Positions 8,752-17,687 are shown, counted from the stretch's first letter. The stretch: DNA of 64,000 nucleotides from Streptosporangium amethystogenes (GCF_000721075.1 NZ_JOEQ01000010.1:228278-292277); one strand, 5' to 3'. A program made the numbers and translations. The notes: generated from the sequence alone by a model not told the origin.

Positions 8752-8928
8752 CTTGCGACTCCCTGAGGTCCGGTGGATTCACGCCACGTTAATCCGCCGC
8801 CAGCAGTTCGCTATATGGCACATATCGACAATTAATCATGCAAGAAGGCGGGCGCCTCTGTTCCCACTTCTGACCCTTGGTAATCCATAGGGGTTGTCCA
8901 CAGGTTGTGGACAACCCCCGTCCGGGGT
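8752..8928. other. AT-rich spacer between glmS and the PhoX gene
   Basis: 177-bp spacer. Apart from the glmS terminator it holds an AT-rich stretch (8805-8842) unlike its surroundings, with the short inverted repeat ATATG (8813-8817) and CATAT (8821-8825). It could hold the PhoX-gene promoter or an operator, but I see no clear -35/-10 pair. Confidence 0.4.
8890..8918 (-). terminator. Hairpin beyond glmS containing two inverted DnaA-box-like sites
   Basis: Twelve-base perfect arms GGGGTTGTCCAC (8890-8901) and GTGGACAACCCC (8907-8918) with a 5-nt loop, 10 bp after the glmS stop. It reads as a terminator for glmS. The arms contain TTGTCCACA (8894-8902) and its inverted copy TGTGGACAA (8906-8914), which equal the high-GC actinobacterial DnaA box. 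Confidence 0.6.
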
Positions 8929-10770
8929 TTATTCCACCGTGACCGACTTGGCGAGGTTGCGGGGCTGGTCGACGTCGTGCCCCTTGGCGGTGGCCAGCTC
9001 GCAGGCGAAGACCTGGAGCGGCACCGTGGCCACCAGCGGCTGGAGCAGGGTCGGCACGGCCGGGATGCGGATCAGCGTGTCGGCGTACCGTTCGACCACG
9101 TCGTCGCCCTCCTCTGCGATGACGAGGGTCCTGGCGCCCCTGGCCCTGATCTCCTGGATGTTGGACACGATCTTGTCGTGGATCACCCGCTGGCCGGACA
9201 GCGAGGGGACGACGACCACGACCGGGAGCCCCTTGTCGATCAGCGCGATCGGGCCGTGCTTGAGCTCCCCCGCGGCGAAGCCCTCGGCGTGCATGTACGC
9301 CAGTTCCTTGAGTTTCAGCGCTCCTTCCAGCGCGACCGGAAAGCCCACGTGCCGCCCGAGGAAGAGCACGCACCGCTCGTCGGCCAGCGATCTGGCCAGC
9401 GCGCGGACCGGTTCGACCGTCGAGAGGACCTCGCTCACCTTCGACGGCATCTCCGCCAGCCGGTCGACGATCTGAGTGATCTCGTCGCCGAACTTCGTGC
9501 CCCGGACCTGCGCGAGGTAGAGCGCCACCAGGTAGCAGGCCACCAGCTGGGTGAGAAAGGCCTTGGTGGAGGCCACCGCGACCTCCGGGCCCGCGTGCGT
9601 GTAGAGGACGGCGTCGGACTCGCGGGAGATCGTGGAGCCGTTCACGTTGCAGACCGCCAGCACCCGGGAGCGCTGCCCGCGCGCGTGCCGTACCGCCATG
9701 AGCGTGTCCATCGTCTCGCCCGACTGGCTGATCACGACGACCAGCGTGTCCCGGGTGAGGATCGGGTCGCGGTAGCGGAACTCGCTGGCCACCTCGACCT
9801 CGCAGGGCAGCTGAGCCCAGTGCTCGATGGCGTACTTCGCGATGAGCCCGGCGTGGTACGAGGTCCCGCAGGCCACCAGAATGATCTTGTTGATGTCGCG
9901 TAGCTCCTGGTCGGACAGGCGCATCTCGTCCAGCACCAGCAGGCCGTCCTGGCCGACCCTGCCGAGCAGCGTGTCGGCGACGGCCCTGGGCTGCTCGGCG
10001 ATCTCCTTGAGCATGAAGTGGTCGTAGCCGTCCTTCTCGGCGGCCGAGGCGTCCCAGCCGATGTGATAGTCGCGCGTCTCGGCCGGAGCCCCCTGGAAGT
10101 CGAAAACCGTGATCTTCGAGGGACGCAACTCGACCACCTGGTCCTGTCCCAGTTCCACCGCCTCGCGGGTGTAGGCGATGAAGGCCGCCACGTCCGAGCC
10201 GAGGAAGTTCTCCCCGTCCCCCCTGCCGACCACCAGCGGCGAGTTACGCCGCGCCCCCACCACCACCTCGGGCTCGTCCACCGAGACCGCGAGCAGCGTG
10301 AACGCCCCCTCCAGCCTCAGGCAGACCCGGCGCATCGCCTCCGCCAGGCCACCGGCGGCGAACTCCTCCAGCAGGTGCGCCACCACCTCCGTGTCGGTCT
10401 CGGAGACGATCCGGTGGCCGTTGTCCTCCAGCTCGCTCCTGAGCACGGCGAAGTTCTCGATGATCCCGTTGTGGATGACCGCGATCCGCCCGTGACAGTC
10501 GGTGTGCGGGTGGGCGTTGCGGTCGGTGGGCGCCCCGTGGGTGGCCCATCTGGTGTGCCCGATCCCGACCGTCGACGGCGGCGCGGGCCGCGAGACCAGT
10601 GCCGAGCGCAGGTTGGCCAGCTTCCCCGCCCGTTTCTCCACGATCAGGCCGCCGGATCCGACCAGTGCGATTCCCGCCGAGTCGTACCCCCGGTACTCCA
10701 GCCGGCCCAGTCCCTCGACGGCGACCTCGATCGCCTGCCGCTGTCCCGTATATCCCACTATGCCGCACAT
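8929..10770 (-). CDS. glmS: Glutamine--fructose-6-phosphate aminotransferase (isomerizing)
   Basis: 613-residue enzyme that makes glucosamine-6-phosphate, the first step to UDP-GlcNAc. The N-terminal glutaminase begins MCGIVGYTG with the nucleophile Cys2. GHTRWATHGAP and HNGIIENF are typical. Two SIS sugar isomerase domains follow (VACGTSYHAG, SQSGETMDT, STKAFLTQ), and the C-terminus LAKSVTVE is canonical. AGGGAAGGGGG precedes the ATG. It is divergent from coaA. There is no sign of a glmS ribozyme in the 120-bp upstream spacer. glmM, the next pathway step, is at 29766-31121. Confidence 0.98.
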   Translation of the reverse strand: MCGIVGYTGQRQAIEVAVEGLGRLEYRGYDSAGIALVGSGGLIVEKRAGKLANLRSALVSRPAPPSTVGIGHTRWATHGAPTDRNAHPHTDCHGRIAVIHNGIIENFAVLRSELEDNGHRIVSETDTEVVAHLLEEFAAGGLAEAMRRVCLRLEGAFTLLAVSVDEPEVVVGARRNSPLVVGRGDGENFLGSDVAAFIAYTREAVELGQDQVVELRPSKITVFDFQGAPAETRDYHIGWDASAAEKDGYDHFMLKEIAEQPRAVADTLLGRVGQDGLLVLDEMRLSDQELRDINKIILVACGTSYHAGLIAKYAIEHWAQLPCEVEVASEFRYRDPILTRDTLVVVISQSGETMDTLMAVRHARGQRSRVLAVCNVNGSTISRESDAVLYTHAGPEVAVASTKAFLTQLVACYLVALYLAQVRGTKFGDEITQIVDRLAEMPSKVSEVLSTVEPVRALARSLADERCVLFLGRHVGFPVALEGALKLKELAYMHAEGFAAGELKHGPIALIDKGLPVVVVVPSLSGQRVIHDKIVSNIQEIRARGARTLVIAEEGDDVVERYADTLIRIPAVPTLLQPLVATVPLQVFACELATAKGHDVDQPRNLAKSVTVE

Positions 10771-10878
10771 GACCTACCCCCTTCCCTGAGAGATCGGCCA
10801 CCTTGTCTATGGAGAATCCCCCAGACACCCCAAGAATCCCGCCCGGCACCCGGCAGGATCGTACGCAGGGGCGATCAG

Positions 10879-10884
10879 TAGGCT
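10879..10884 (+). promoter_or_regulatory. Possible -10 element of a leaderless coaA promoter
   Basis: TAGGCT followed by 8 nt and the coaA ATG. There is no Shine-Dalgarno in between. No clear -35 is seen. Confidence 0.4.
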
Positions 10885-10892
10885 TGCTGAAC

Positions 10893-11828
10893 ATGGCCAA
10901 CGGTTTGGACACCGCGACACCGTACGTGCAGCTGAGCCGGGCTCAGTGGAGCGACCTGCGCAAGAACACCCCCCTGACGCTCACCGAGAGCGAACTGGAG
11001 GAGCTGCGCGGCGTCGACGACCCGATCGACCTGACCGAGGTCACCGACATCTACCTGCCGCTCACCCGGCTGCTCAACCTGCACTTCACCGGAGTCAGGC
11101 AGCGCAGTGCGGCACTCAACACCTTCCTCGGCGGCGAGCGGCGGACGGCCCCGTACGTCCTGGGCATCGCCGGCAGCGTCGCGGTCGGCAAGTCGACCAC
11201 CGCCAGGCTGCTGCACACCCTGCTGGCCCGCTGGCCGGAGCACCCCCGGGTGGACCTGATCACCACGGACAGCTTCCTGTTCCCGAACGAGGTCCTCACC
11301 GCCAGGAACATCATGCACAGGAAGGGCTTCCCGGAGAGCTACGACCGGCGGGCCCTGGTCAGGTTCGTCGCCGGCGTCAAGGCGGGCCTGCCCGAGGTGA
11401 CGGCCCCGATCTACAGCCACCTGGAGTACGACATCGTGCCCGGTGCGACCCAGACCATCCGCCGGCCCGACATCCTCATCGTCGAGGGTCTCAACGTGCT
11501 GCAGCCCGCCCCGCCCACCGCGCTCGCGATCAACGACTACTTCGACTTCTCCATCTACGTGGACGCCAAGGTCGAGCACATCCGCGACTGGTACGTGGAC
11601 CGCTTCCACAAGCTGCGGCAGACCGCCTTCGAGGACCCGAAATCCTACTTCAGGTATCTCGCCGAGCTGTCCGACGAGCAGGCGACCGAGTTCGCCGAGG
11701 GCATCTGGCGCGACATCAACGAACGCAACCTCCTGGAGAACATCGCCCCCACCAGGGGCCGCGCCGACCTGGTCCTGCACAAGAGCGCCGACCACTCGGT
11801 CAGCCGCGTCCGCCTCCGCCGCATCTGA
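10893..11828 (+). CDS. coaA: Type I pantothenate kinase
   Basis: 311-residue kinase that commits pantothenate to coenzyme A synthesis. The Walker A loop GSVAVGKST is at about residues 94-102, and [23 protein letters not shown] and the C-terminal VRLRRI segment match CoaA. The frame runs back to an ATG at 10803, but the conserved start [16 protein letters not shown] is at 10893, and the extra 30 residues overlap the glmS promoter region. It is divergent from glmS. Confidence 0.95.
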   Translation: MANGLDTATPYVQLSRAQWSDLRKNTPLTLTESELEELRGVDDPIDLTEVTDIYLPLTRLLNLHFTGVRQRSAALNTFLGGERRTAPYVLGIAGSVAVGKSTTARLLHTLLARWPEHPRVDLITTDSFLFPNEVLTARNIMHRKGFPESYDRRALVRFVAGVKAGLPEVTAPIYSHLEYDIVPGATQTIRRPDILIVEGLNVLQPAPPTALAINDYFDFSIYVDAKVEHIRDWYVDRFHKLRQTAFEDPKSYFRYLAELSDEQATEFAEGIWRDINERNLLENIAPTRGRADLVLHKSADHSVSRVRLRRI

Positions 11829-11981
11829 CGCCCCCTGAGATCAGCGGCCACCCGGGCCTTCGTCAACAACGCGTCGGCTGGTCGGTGTCTGCGCGCCGGT
11901 GGGGACGGCGGCGGAGCCGGCCGTCCCCAGCCGCCGGAAAACGGCTTTCTGAACGGGCCGGCGGTGTGGCAGGGTCGGCCG

Positions 11982-12509
11982 GTGCCTGTTTCCCGCGCCG
12001 AACTGCTCCGCTGGCAGTTCGATCTGACCTGGTCGCTGTTCGAATTCCATCTGGAGCGGCTGCAACCGGAGGACTTCCTCTGGGAGCCCGCGCCCCACTG
12101 CTGGACGGTGCGCCCGGACGCCGACGGGATGTGGGTGCCGGACTGGGAGGACGCCGAACCCGATCCCATTCCGGTCCCCACCCTCGGGTGGGTCACCTGG
12201 CACCTCGGCTGGTGGTGGACGGTGACCATCGACCACGCGCGGGGGCGAGCACCACGTGACCGGGAGGAGATCGGGTGGCCGGGCGACGGGCAGGCCACCG
12301 TCGACTGGCTACGCGGCCTTCGCGTGGAGTGGCTGGCGGTGCTGGATCGGCTCACCGACGCCGACCTGGACGCCACCGCCCCCTTCCCCTGGCCGGACAG
12401 CCCCGAGCTGACCGTCGCCCACATGATCGCCTGGGTCGACTCCGAACTGATGAAGAACATCGCCGAGATCGGCCAGCTCCGCCTGCTCCGCGTCGCGTCC
12501 GCCGGGTGA
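11982..12509 (+). CDS. DinB-family protein
   Basis: 175-residue four-helix-bundle protein of the DinB superfamily, whose members often bind a metal and some of which are mycothiol- or bacillithiol-dependent transferases. Metal-ligand histidines are likely in TWHLGWWW and TVAHMIAWV. The start is taken at GTG 11982 because of the AGGG 6 nt upstream; an in-frame GTG at 11964 is the alternative. It stands alone between coaA and a DUF389 gene. The substrate is unknown. Confidence 0.7.
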   Translation: MPVSRAELLRWQFDLTWSLFEFHLERLQPEDFLWEPAPHCWTVRPDADGMWVPDWEDAEPDPIPVPTLGWVTWHLGWWWTVTIDHARGRAPRDREEIGWPGDGQATVDWLRGLRVEWLAVLDRLTDADLDATAPFPWPDSPELTVAHMIAWVDSELMKNIAEIGQLRLLRVASAG

Positions 12510-12543
12510 GTTCTCCGGGGTTCGGTGAGCCGCCCACAGGTTC

Positions 12544-12549
12544 TAGGGT
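12544..12549 (+). promoter_or_regulatory. Possible -10 element of a leaderless DUF389-gene promoter
   Basis: TAGGGT with 6 nt to the GTG start. TTCGGT at 12521-12526 is 17 nt upstream and could act as a weak -35. Confidence 0.42.
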
Positions 12550-12555
12550 TGGCCC

Positions 12556-13506
12556 GTGTTGCATCTACGCGTGATCAGTCCGCCGGAATTGTCGGACGGG
12601 GTGCTGGAGGTGCTCGAAACCTGCGTCGGCGTGGTCAACGTCGTCGTGCTCCCCGGTGCCGCACGCTCCCCCGCCGGGGACCTCGTCCAGTTCGACGTCG
12701 CCCGCGAGGCCGCCAACGAGGTGATCGAGCACCTGCAACGGCTCGGCCTGCACTCCGAGGGGTCGATCGCGGCCGAGGAGGTCGACCTGTCGATCTCGGA
12801 GGTGTCCGAGCGCGCCCAGGAGGAGGCGCCCGGTGACGGGGACGACGCGGTGGTCTGGGCGGAGTTCGCCCAGCGGGTCGGCGACGACTCCCGGCTCACC
12901 TGGGCCTTCCTCGCCTTCCTGGTGATCGCCACACAGATCGCGGCGATCGGGGTGATCGTCAACTCGCCGATCCTCATCGTCGGCGCGATGGTGCTGGGGC
13001 CGGAGTTCGGGGCGATCGCGGCCATCTGCTTCGGCCTGATCCGTACCGACCGGCAGCTGATCGGCCGCGCGCTCCGCACCCTGGCCGTGGGCTTCGCCGC
13101 CGCCCTCGCGATCACCTTCGCCTGCGCACTGGCCTGGCGGTGGCTGGGCTGGATCGACAGCGGCTCGCTGCGGATCGGGCACGAGGAGATCGAGTTCATC
13201 GTCAAGCCCGACAGGTGGTCGTTCATCGTGGCGCTGCTCGCCGGGGCAGCCGGGGTGCTCTCGGTGACCGCCGGCAAGTCCTCGGCGCTGGTCGGCGTCT
13301 TCATCTCGGTCACCACGGTCCCGGCCGCGGGCTACTTCGCGGTCGCCGCCGCGCTGTCACGCTGGGGTGACATGGGCGCGTCGGCCGTCCAGCTCGGGGT
13401 GAACGTCGCCGGAATGATCATCTCCGGGGTGCTGACGCTCCTCGTGCAGAGGGCCTACTGGTCCCGGTTCGGCATGCGGCTTCCAGCACCCCCCGGCAGG
13501 CGGTGA
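12556..13506 (+). CDS. DUF389 domain-containing membrane protein
   Basis: 316-residue protein with a soluble N-terminal alpha/beta domain (about 1-115) and a DUF389 membrane domain with roughly six helices (115-305). The hallmark VNSPILIVGAMVLGPEFGAIAAIC is split across the second and third helices, followed by GKSSALVGVFISVTTVPAAGY. The function of DUF389 proteins is not established. GTG start, with TAGGGT 6 nt upstream and no ribosome binding site. It lies alone before an ABC transporter cluster. Confidence 0.85.
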   Translation: MLHLRVISPPELSDGVLEVLETCVGVVNVVVLPGAARSPAGDLVQFDVAREAANEVIEHLQRLGLHSEGSIAAEEVDLSISEVSERAQEEAPGDGDDAVVWAEFAQRVGDDSRLTWAFLAFLVIATQIAAIGVIVNSPILIVGAMVLGPEFGAIAAICFGLIRTDRQLIGRALRTLAVGFAAALAITFACALAWRWLGWIDSGSLRIGHEEIEFIVKPDRWSFIVALLAGAAGVLSVTAGKSSALVGVFISVTTVPAAGYFAVAAALSRWGDMGASAVQLGVNVAGMIISGVLTLLVQRAYWSRFGMRLPAPPGRR

Positions 13507-13568
13507 ACCGCCCTTTCGGACGAGGGGGACTCCTTCGTATGACTGAGGTGTTCGCCCGCGACGGCGGA

Positions 13569-13574
13569 TAGTGT
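13569..13574 (+). promoter_or_regulatory. Possible -10 element of a leaderless ABC-cluster promoter
   Basis: TAGTGT with 6 nt to the ATG at 13581. It is the only promoter-like element seen ahead of the four-gene ABC cluster. Confidence 0.4.
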
Positions 13575-13580
13575 CCCGGT

Positions 13581-14486
13581 ATGACTATCCTCGCCACCGA
13601 GGGACTGACCAGACGTTTCCCCCGGGTGACGGCGCTCGACCAGCTCACCGTCACCGTCGGCCCCGGCGTGACCGGTCTGGTCGGCGCCAACGGCGCGGGC
13701 AAGTCCACGCTGATCAAGATCCTGCTCGGCCTGCTCGAACCCAGCGCCGGCCGCGCCCAGGTATTGGGCATGGACACCGCGACCAAGGGCGCGGAGATCC
13801 GCCGGATCGTGGGCTACATGCCCGAGCACGACTGCCTGCCGCCCGATCTGTCCGCCACCGAGTTCACCGTGCACATGGCCCAGATGTCCGGCCTGCCGCG
13901 TACCGCGGCCCGCGAGCGCGCCGCCGACGTGCTGCGCCACGTCGGGCTCTACGAGGAGCGCTACCGCGCGATGGGCGGCTACTCCACCGGCATGAAGCAG
14001 CGGGTCAAGCTGGCCCAGGCCCTGGTGCACGACCCGCGCCTGGTCCTGCTGGACGAGCCCACCAACGGCCTCGACCCGCAGGGCCGTGACGAGATGCTCG
14101 CGCTGATCCGCAGGATCGGCTCGGAGTTCGGCATCAGCGTGCTGGTCACCTCCCACCTGCTGGGCGAGCTTGAGCGGGTCTGCGACCACGTCATCGTGAT
14201 CGACGGCGGCAAGCTGCTGCGCTCCTCGGCCATCGGGGAGTTCACCCAGCAGACCCAGACCGTGACCGTCGAGGTGGAGGAGGGCCAGGACGCGCTCGCG
14301 GCCCGGCTGGGGGAGCTGGGCGAGACCGTGACCCCGCACGGCAGGATGCTGCTCGTCCACGTCCGCGCTCCGGAGACCTTCGACGTCCTCCGCGACGCCG
14401 TCTGCGAGCTCGACCTCTGCCTCGTCCGCCTGGAGCAGGGGCGCCAGCGCATCGAGGACGTCTTCAGGGAGCCGGTCAATGTCTGA
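13581..14486 (+). CDS. ABC transporter ATP-binding protein (first of two)
   Basis: 301-residue ATPase of the ABC-2 (drug/lipid exporter-type) class. Walker A GANGAGKST, signature YSTGMKQRVKLAQAL, Walker B LVLLDEPTNGLDP and the H-loop TSHLL are intact. A C-terminal extension of about 80 residues ends in a conserved ...IEDVFREPVNV. It is the first gene of a tight four-gene cluster and overlaps the permease gene by 8 bp. The substrate is unknown. Confidence 0.93.
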   Translation: MTILATEGLTRRFPRVTALDQLTVTVGPGVTGLVGANGAGKSTLIKILLGLLEPSAGRAQVLGMDTATKGAEIRRIVGYMPEHDCLPPDLSATEFTVHMAQMSGLPRTAARERAADVLRHVGLYEERYRAMGGYSTGMKQRVKLAQALVHDPRLVLLDEPTNGLDPQGRDEMLALIRRIGSEFGISVLVTSHLLGELERVCDHVIVIDGGKLLRSSAIGEFTQQTQTVTVEVEEGQDALAARLGELGETVTPHGRMLLVHVRAPETFDVLRDAVCELDLCLVRLEQGRQRIEDVFREPVNV

Positions 14487-15357
14487 ACCCACGGGTGTCA
14501 TCCACGACATCGGATACCGCCACTACGACGGGGCCCGGCTCGGCCGGGGCCACGCCACCGCCGCGCTGGCCGTGCACAGCCTGCGCGGGATCTTCGGGCT
14601 CGGCCGCACCGCCCGCTCCAAGATCATTCCCTTCGTGCTGGTGGGCGTCATGCTCCTGCCCGCCGTCGTGTCCATCGCGATCATGGCGCTGATCAAGCAG
14701 GAGGGGATGCGCTACACCGAGTACGCGGTGATCATGCAGGCCGTCCTGGCGATCTTCCTGGCCTCGCAGTCGCCGTACGCCGTCGCCCCCGACCTGCGCT
14801 TCCGGGTGCTACCGCTCTACCTGTCGCGCCCGGTGACGCTCTGGGACTACGTCGGGGCGAAGCTGGCGGCGATGACCGCGGCGATGTTCCTGCTGCTGGC
14901 GGTGCCGCTCACCGTGCTGTTCGTCGGCGAGGTGGTCATCGACCTGCCCGGCGACACGCACACCGTCGAATACCTCACCAGCATGGCCGGCGCGGCCGGC
15001 TACGCGCTGCTGCTGGCCTGCCTCGGCATCGCCGTCGCCTCGTTCACCCCCAGGCGCGGTCTGGGCGTGGCCTCGGTCATCGCGCTCTACCTGCTCGCCT
15101 CCGCCGTCTCCACCGTGCTGTTCGGGGTGCTGGAGTCGATGGGCGACGACGCCGCCGCCGCGTGGGCCTGGCTGATCAACCCGTTCTTCGTGGTGGACGC
15201 CGCCGTGCACGTCGGAATCTTCGGGGCGACCCCCGCCTCGAACGTCATCTACCCCCCTGGCGCGGGCAGCCTGGTCGCCGGAGTGATCATGATCGCGCTG
15301 ATCGGCCTGTCCGTGACGGCCCTGATCGCGCGCTACCGGAAGGCGGCCTCCCGATGA
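14479..15357 (+). CDS. ABC-2 type permease (first of two)
   Basis: 292-residue membrane protein with about six hydrophobic helices. A cytoplasmic N-terminus (DIGYRHYDGARLGRGHA) is typical of permeases in this cluster type. Helices start near IIPFVLVGVMLLPAVV. It overlaps the ATPase genes on both sides (8 bp and 4 bp), which indicates translational coupling and probable assembly with one or both ATPases. Confidence 0.87.
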   Translation: MSEPTGVIHDIGYRHYDGARLGRGHATAALAVHSLRGIFGLGRTARSKIIPFVLVGVMLLPAVVSIAIMALIKQEGMRYTEYAVIMQAVLAIFLASQSPYAVAPDLRFRVLPLYLSRPVTLWDYVGAKLAAMTAAMFLLLAVPLTVLFVGEVVIDLPGDTHTVEYLTSMAGAAGYALLLACLGIAVASFTPRRGLGVASVIALYLLASAVSTVLFGVLESMGDDAAAAWAWLINPFFVVDAAVHVGIFGATPASNVIYPPGAGSLVAGVIMIALIGLSVTALIARYRKAASR

Positions 15358-16268
15358 GGATCGAACTGGCCCAGGTCTCCCGCTGGTACGGCAACGTGGT
15401 CGCCGTCAACGACATCACCATGACCGTCGGCCCCGGCGTCACCGGGCTGCTCGGCCCGAACGGCGCGGGCAAGTCCACGCTGCTGCACATGATGGCCGGG
15501 TTCCTGGCGCCCTCGGGCGGCACCGTCACCCTGGACGGCGACCGGATCTGGCGCAACCACCAGATCTACCGCTCCATCGGCCTGGTCCCCGAGCGCGAGG
15601 CCGTCTACGGCTTCCTCACCGGCTGGCAGTTCGTGCTGTCCAGCGCGAAGCTGCACCGCCTGCCCGACCCCGAGGACGCCGCCGGCAAGGCGCTCGCCCT
15701 GGTGGAGATGGAAAGCGCCAAGGACCGCAGGATCGAGACGTACTCCAAGGGCATGCGCCAGCGCGTCAAGGTGGCCGCCGCCCTGGTGCACGACCCCCAG
15801 GTCCTGCTGCTCGACGAGCCGTTCAACGGCATGGACCCCCGCCAGCGCCTGCACCTGATGGACCTGGTCGCCACCATGGGCGCGGCGGGCAAGACCATCC
15901 TGTTCAGCTCGCACATCCTGGAGGAGGTGGAACGCGTCGCCCAGCACATCGAGGTGCTGGTCGCGGGCCGGCACGCCGCCTCCGGGGACTTCCGGGAGAT
16001 CCGCCGCCGGATGACCGACCGCCCGCACCTGTTCCGGGTCCGCTCCAGCGACGACCGCCGCCTGGCGTCCGCGCTGATCGCCGACGCCTCCTCGGGCGCG
16101 GTCTCGCTGACCGAGACGGGCCTGGAGGTGCAGGCGGTCGACTTCCGGCGCTTCACCCGCCTGCTGCCCAGGGTCGCCAGGGACGCTGACGTACGCGTCT
16201 GGCAGGTCTCCCCCGCCGACGAGGACCTGGAGAGCGTCTTCTCCTACCTGATCAACAGGAGCAGCTGA
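15354..16268 (+). CDS. ABC transporter ATP-binding protein (second of two)
   Basis: 304-residue ATPase. Walker A GPNGAGKST, signature YSKGMRQRVKVAAAL, Walker B VLLLDEPFNGMDP and H-loop SSHIL are present. The start is the ATG at 15354, which overlaps the permease stop (ATGA); a longer frame upstream is a shadow of the permease gene. It is a paralog of the 13581 ATPase with a similar GPGVTGL lead-in, which suggests the two pairs arose by duplication. Confidence 0.92.
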   Translation: MRIELAQVSRWYGNVVAVNDITMTVGPGVTGLLGPNGAGKSTLLHMMAGFLAPSGGTVTLDGDRIWRNHQIYRSIGLVPEREAVYGFLTGWQFVLSSAKLHRLPDPEDAAGKALALVEMESAKDRRIETYSKGMRQRVKVAAALVHDPQVLLLDEPFNGMDPRQRLHLMDLVATMGAAGKTILFSSHILEEVERVAQHIEVLVAGRHAASGDFREIRRRMTDRPHLFRVRSSDDRRLASALIADASSGAVSLTETGLEVQAVDFRRFTRLLPRVARDADVRVWQVSPADEDLESVFSYLINRSS

Positions 16269-16270
16269 TC

Positions 16271-16987
16271 ATGAACGGTGTCATCGCCGGAATCTCCTAC
16301 CGGGCCCTTCTCGGCCGCCGCCGGATCTGGCTGCTGATCCTGCTGCCCCTGGTGCTGGTCGCCATGGCGACCCTGCTGAACCTCATCGGCGCCGCCGACG
16401 AGCGGACCGCGGTCACGCTCATGCGGACCTTCGCCATCGGCACCATGCTGCCGCTGCTCGGCCTGATCGCCGGAACCGGGGTGATCGCCCCCGAGATCGA
16501 CGACGGCACGATCATCCACCTGCTGGCCAAGCCGATCTCCCGCCCGGTGATCGCGCAGACCAAGTTCGCGGTCGCCGCCTCGATGCTCGCGCTGTTCGCC
16601 GCCGTACCGACCTTTGTCGCGGCCTACCTGCTGGTCAACCTCGAATCCGGGATCGCCTACGGCTTCGCCCTCGGCGCCCTGGTCGGCGGGATCGCGTACG
16701 CGGCGGTGTTCATGCTGCTGGGCGTGCTGACCCGGCACGCGGTCACCATCGGCATCGTCTACGCGCTCGTCTGGGAGGGGGTGGTGGGCAACTTCGTCCC
16801 CGGTGCCCGGAGGTTCTCCATCCAGCAGTGGGCCCAGTCGATCGCCGACCAGGTGTCCTCCTCGCCGTTCTTCTCCACCGAGATCACCCTCGGCTTCGCC
16901 GTACCGGCGCTGCTGATCGTCACCGTCGGCGCGGTGGTCTGGTCGGGCCAGCGCCTCCGCGGCTTCTCCCTCACCGGCGACGAGTAG
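16271..16987 (+). CDS. ABC-2 type permease (second of two)
   Basis: 238-residue protein with about six membrane helices, beginning ISYRALLGRRRIWLLILLPLV. IDDGTIIHLLAKPISR is the typical ABC-2 permease segment. It starts 2 bp after the second ATPase and ends the cluster just before a strong bidirectional terminator. Cargo is unknown. Confidence 0.87.
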   Translation: MNGVIAGISYRALLGRRRIWLLILLPLVLVAMATLLNLIGAADERTAVTLMRTFAIGTMLPLLGLIAGTGVIAPEIDDGTIIHLLAKPISRPVIAQTKFAVAASMLALFAAVPTFVAAYLLVNLESGIAYGFALGALVGGIAYAAVFMLLGVLTRHAVTIGIVYALVWEGVVGNFVPGARRFSIQQWAQSIADQVSSSPFFSTEITLGFAVPALLIVTVGAVVWSGQRLRGFSLTGDE

Positions 16988-16993
16988 GCCGTC

Positions 16994-17033
16994 CGAGGTC
17001 GTGTGCCCCCTTCCGCGGGGGCACACGACCTCG
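16994..17033. terminator. Bidirectional terminator between the ABC cluster and the DUF11 locus
   Basis: Perfect 17-bp arms (16994-17010 and 17017-17033) with a 6-nt loop TTCCGC, core GTGTGCCCCC. It lies between converging genes ending at 16987 (plus) and 17037 (minus), so it can serve both. Confidence 0.8.
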
Positions 17034-17036
17034 CTG

Positions 17037-17687
17037 TCACGAGGGGTGGCGACGGAGCCTGGCGCGGCGGAGGAGCAGCAGCCCGGTCAGCAGCAGGGCC
17101 AGCAGGGCGGCGCCCGCACCCGCGTACCACAGGCGGCTCGTCACGGGGCCGGCCGCCTCGTGGGCGGCCGCCTCGGCCGCCGCGCCGGCCGGCAACTGGT
17201 CGGAGTGGGTGGCGCAGACGATCGGCTTGTCGCTTCCCTCGATGCTCGCGCAGGCGATGCTGGCCAGGCGCAGCAGGTCCTCCGGTGTGGCCCCCACCTC
17301 CGCGGTGGTGTGGAAGGTGGCGTCTTTTCCGGGCGGCACATCGACGCTCCAGTGGACCTGCCCCTTCGAGGCCGAGCCTCGGCCGTCCGCCGAGACGAAC
17401 TTGAGACCGGTCGGCAGGGTCTGGGTGAGATCGAGCCCGCGCGCCCGGGTCGTGCCGACATTGCGGACGGTGACGGTGTAGGTGAGCCTGTCCCCCTCCT
17501 CGGCGGTGGTCCGGCCGTTGTCGATGCTGATGCTCAGGCTGGGTACGGCCGCCGCGACCGCCTTCCCCTCCTTGTCGTCGGGGTGCGGCTTGAGCGTGGA
17601 CGCCGCCGCCGGGTGTGATGCGAGGACGACGACCAGGACTGTGCCGAGAGCGCAGAGAGCGGCGGCACGCCGCGTGATCACTGCCAT
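17037..17687 (-). CDS. DUF11-domain protein with signal peptide and C-terminal membrane anchor
   Basis: 216-residue exported protein. The start is the ATG at 17687, preceded by GAAGGAGAAAA, a strong ribosome binding site; the frame extends further upstream without merit. A Sec signal (RRAAALCALGTVLVVVLASHPAAAS) is followed by one DUF11 beta-sandwich (SLSISIDNGRTTAEEGDRLTYTVTV) with a Cys pair near ACASIEG and IVCATH. The C-terminus is a hydrophobic helix followed by LLRRARLRRHPS. No LPXTG is present. It is 67 bp downstream of the giant DUF11 gene, so it is probably co-transcribed and might anchor the giant protein; that role is inferred. Confidence 0.75.
   Translation of the reverse strand: MAVITRRAAALCALGTVLVVVLASHPAAASTLKPHPDDKEGKAVAAAVPSLSISIDNGRTTAEEGDRLTYTVTVRNVGTTRARGLDLTQTLPTGLKFVSADGRGSASKGQVHWSVDVPPGKDATFHTTAEVGATPEDLLRLASIACASIEGSDKPIVCATHSDQLPAGAAAEAAAHEAAGPVTSRLWYAGAGAALLALLLTGLLLLRRARLRRHPS

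Noticed and set aside
10771..10892. glmS ribozyme or riboswitch upstream of glmS
   Set aside because: The spacer is only about 120 bp, is shared with coaA, and shows no ribozyme-like core; these ribozymes are known from Firmicutes.
10803..10892. Longer N-terminus for CoaA
   Set aside because: The extra 30 residues are not CoaA-like and overlap promoter sequence; the conserved start is at 10893.
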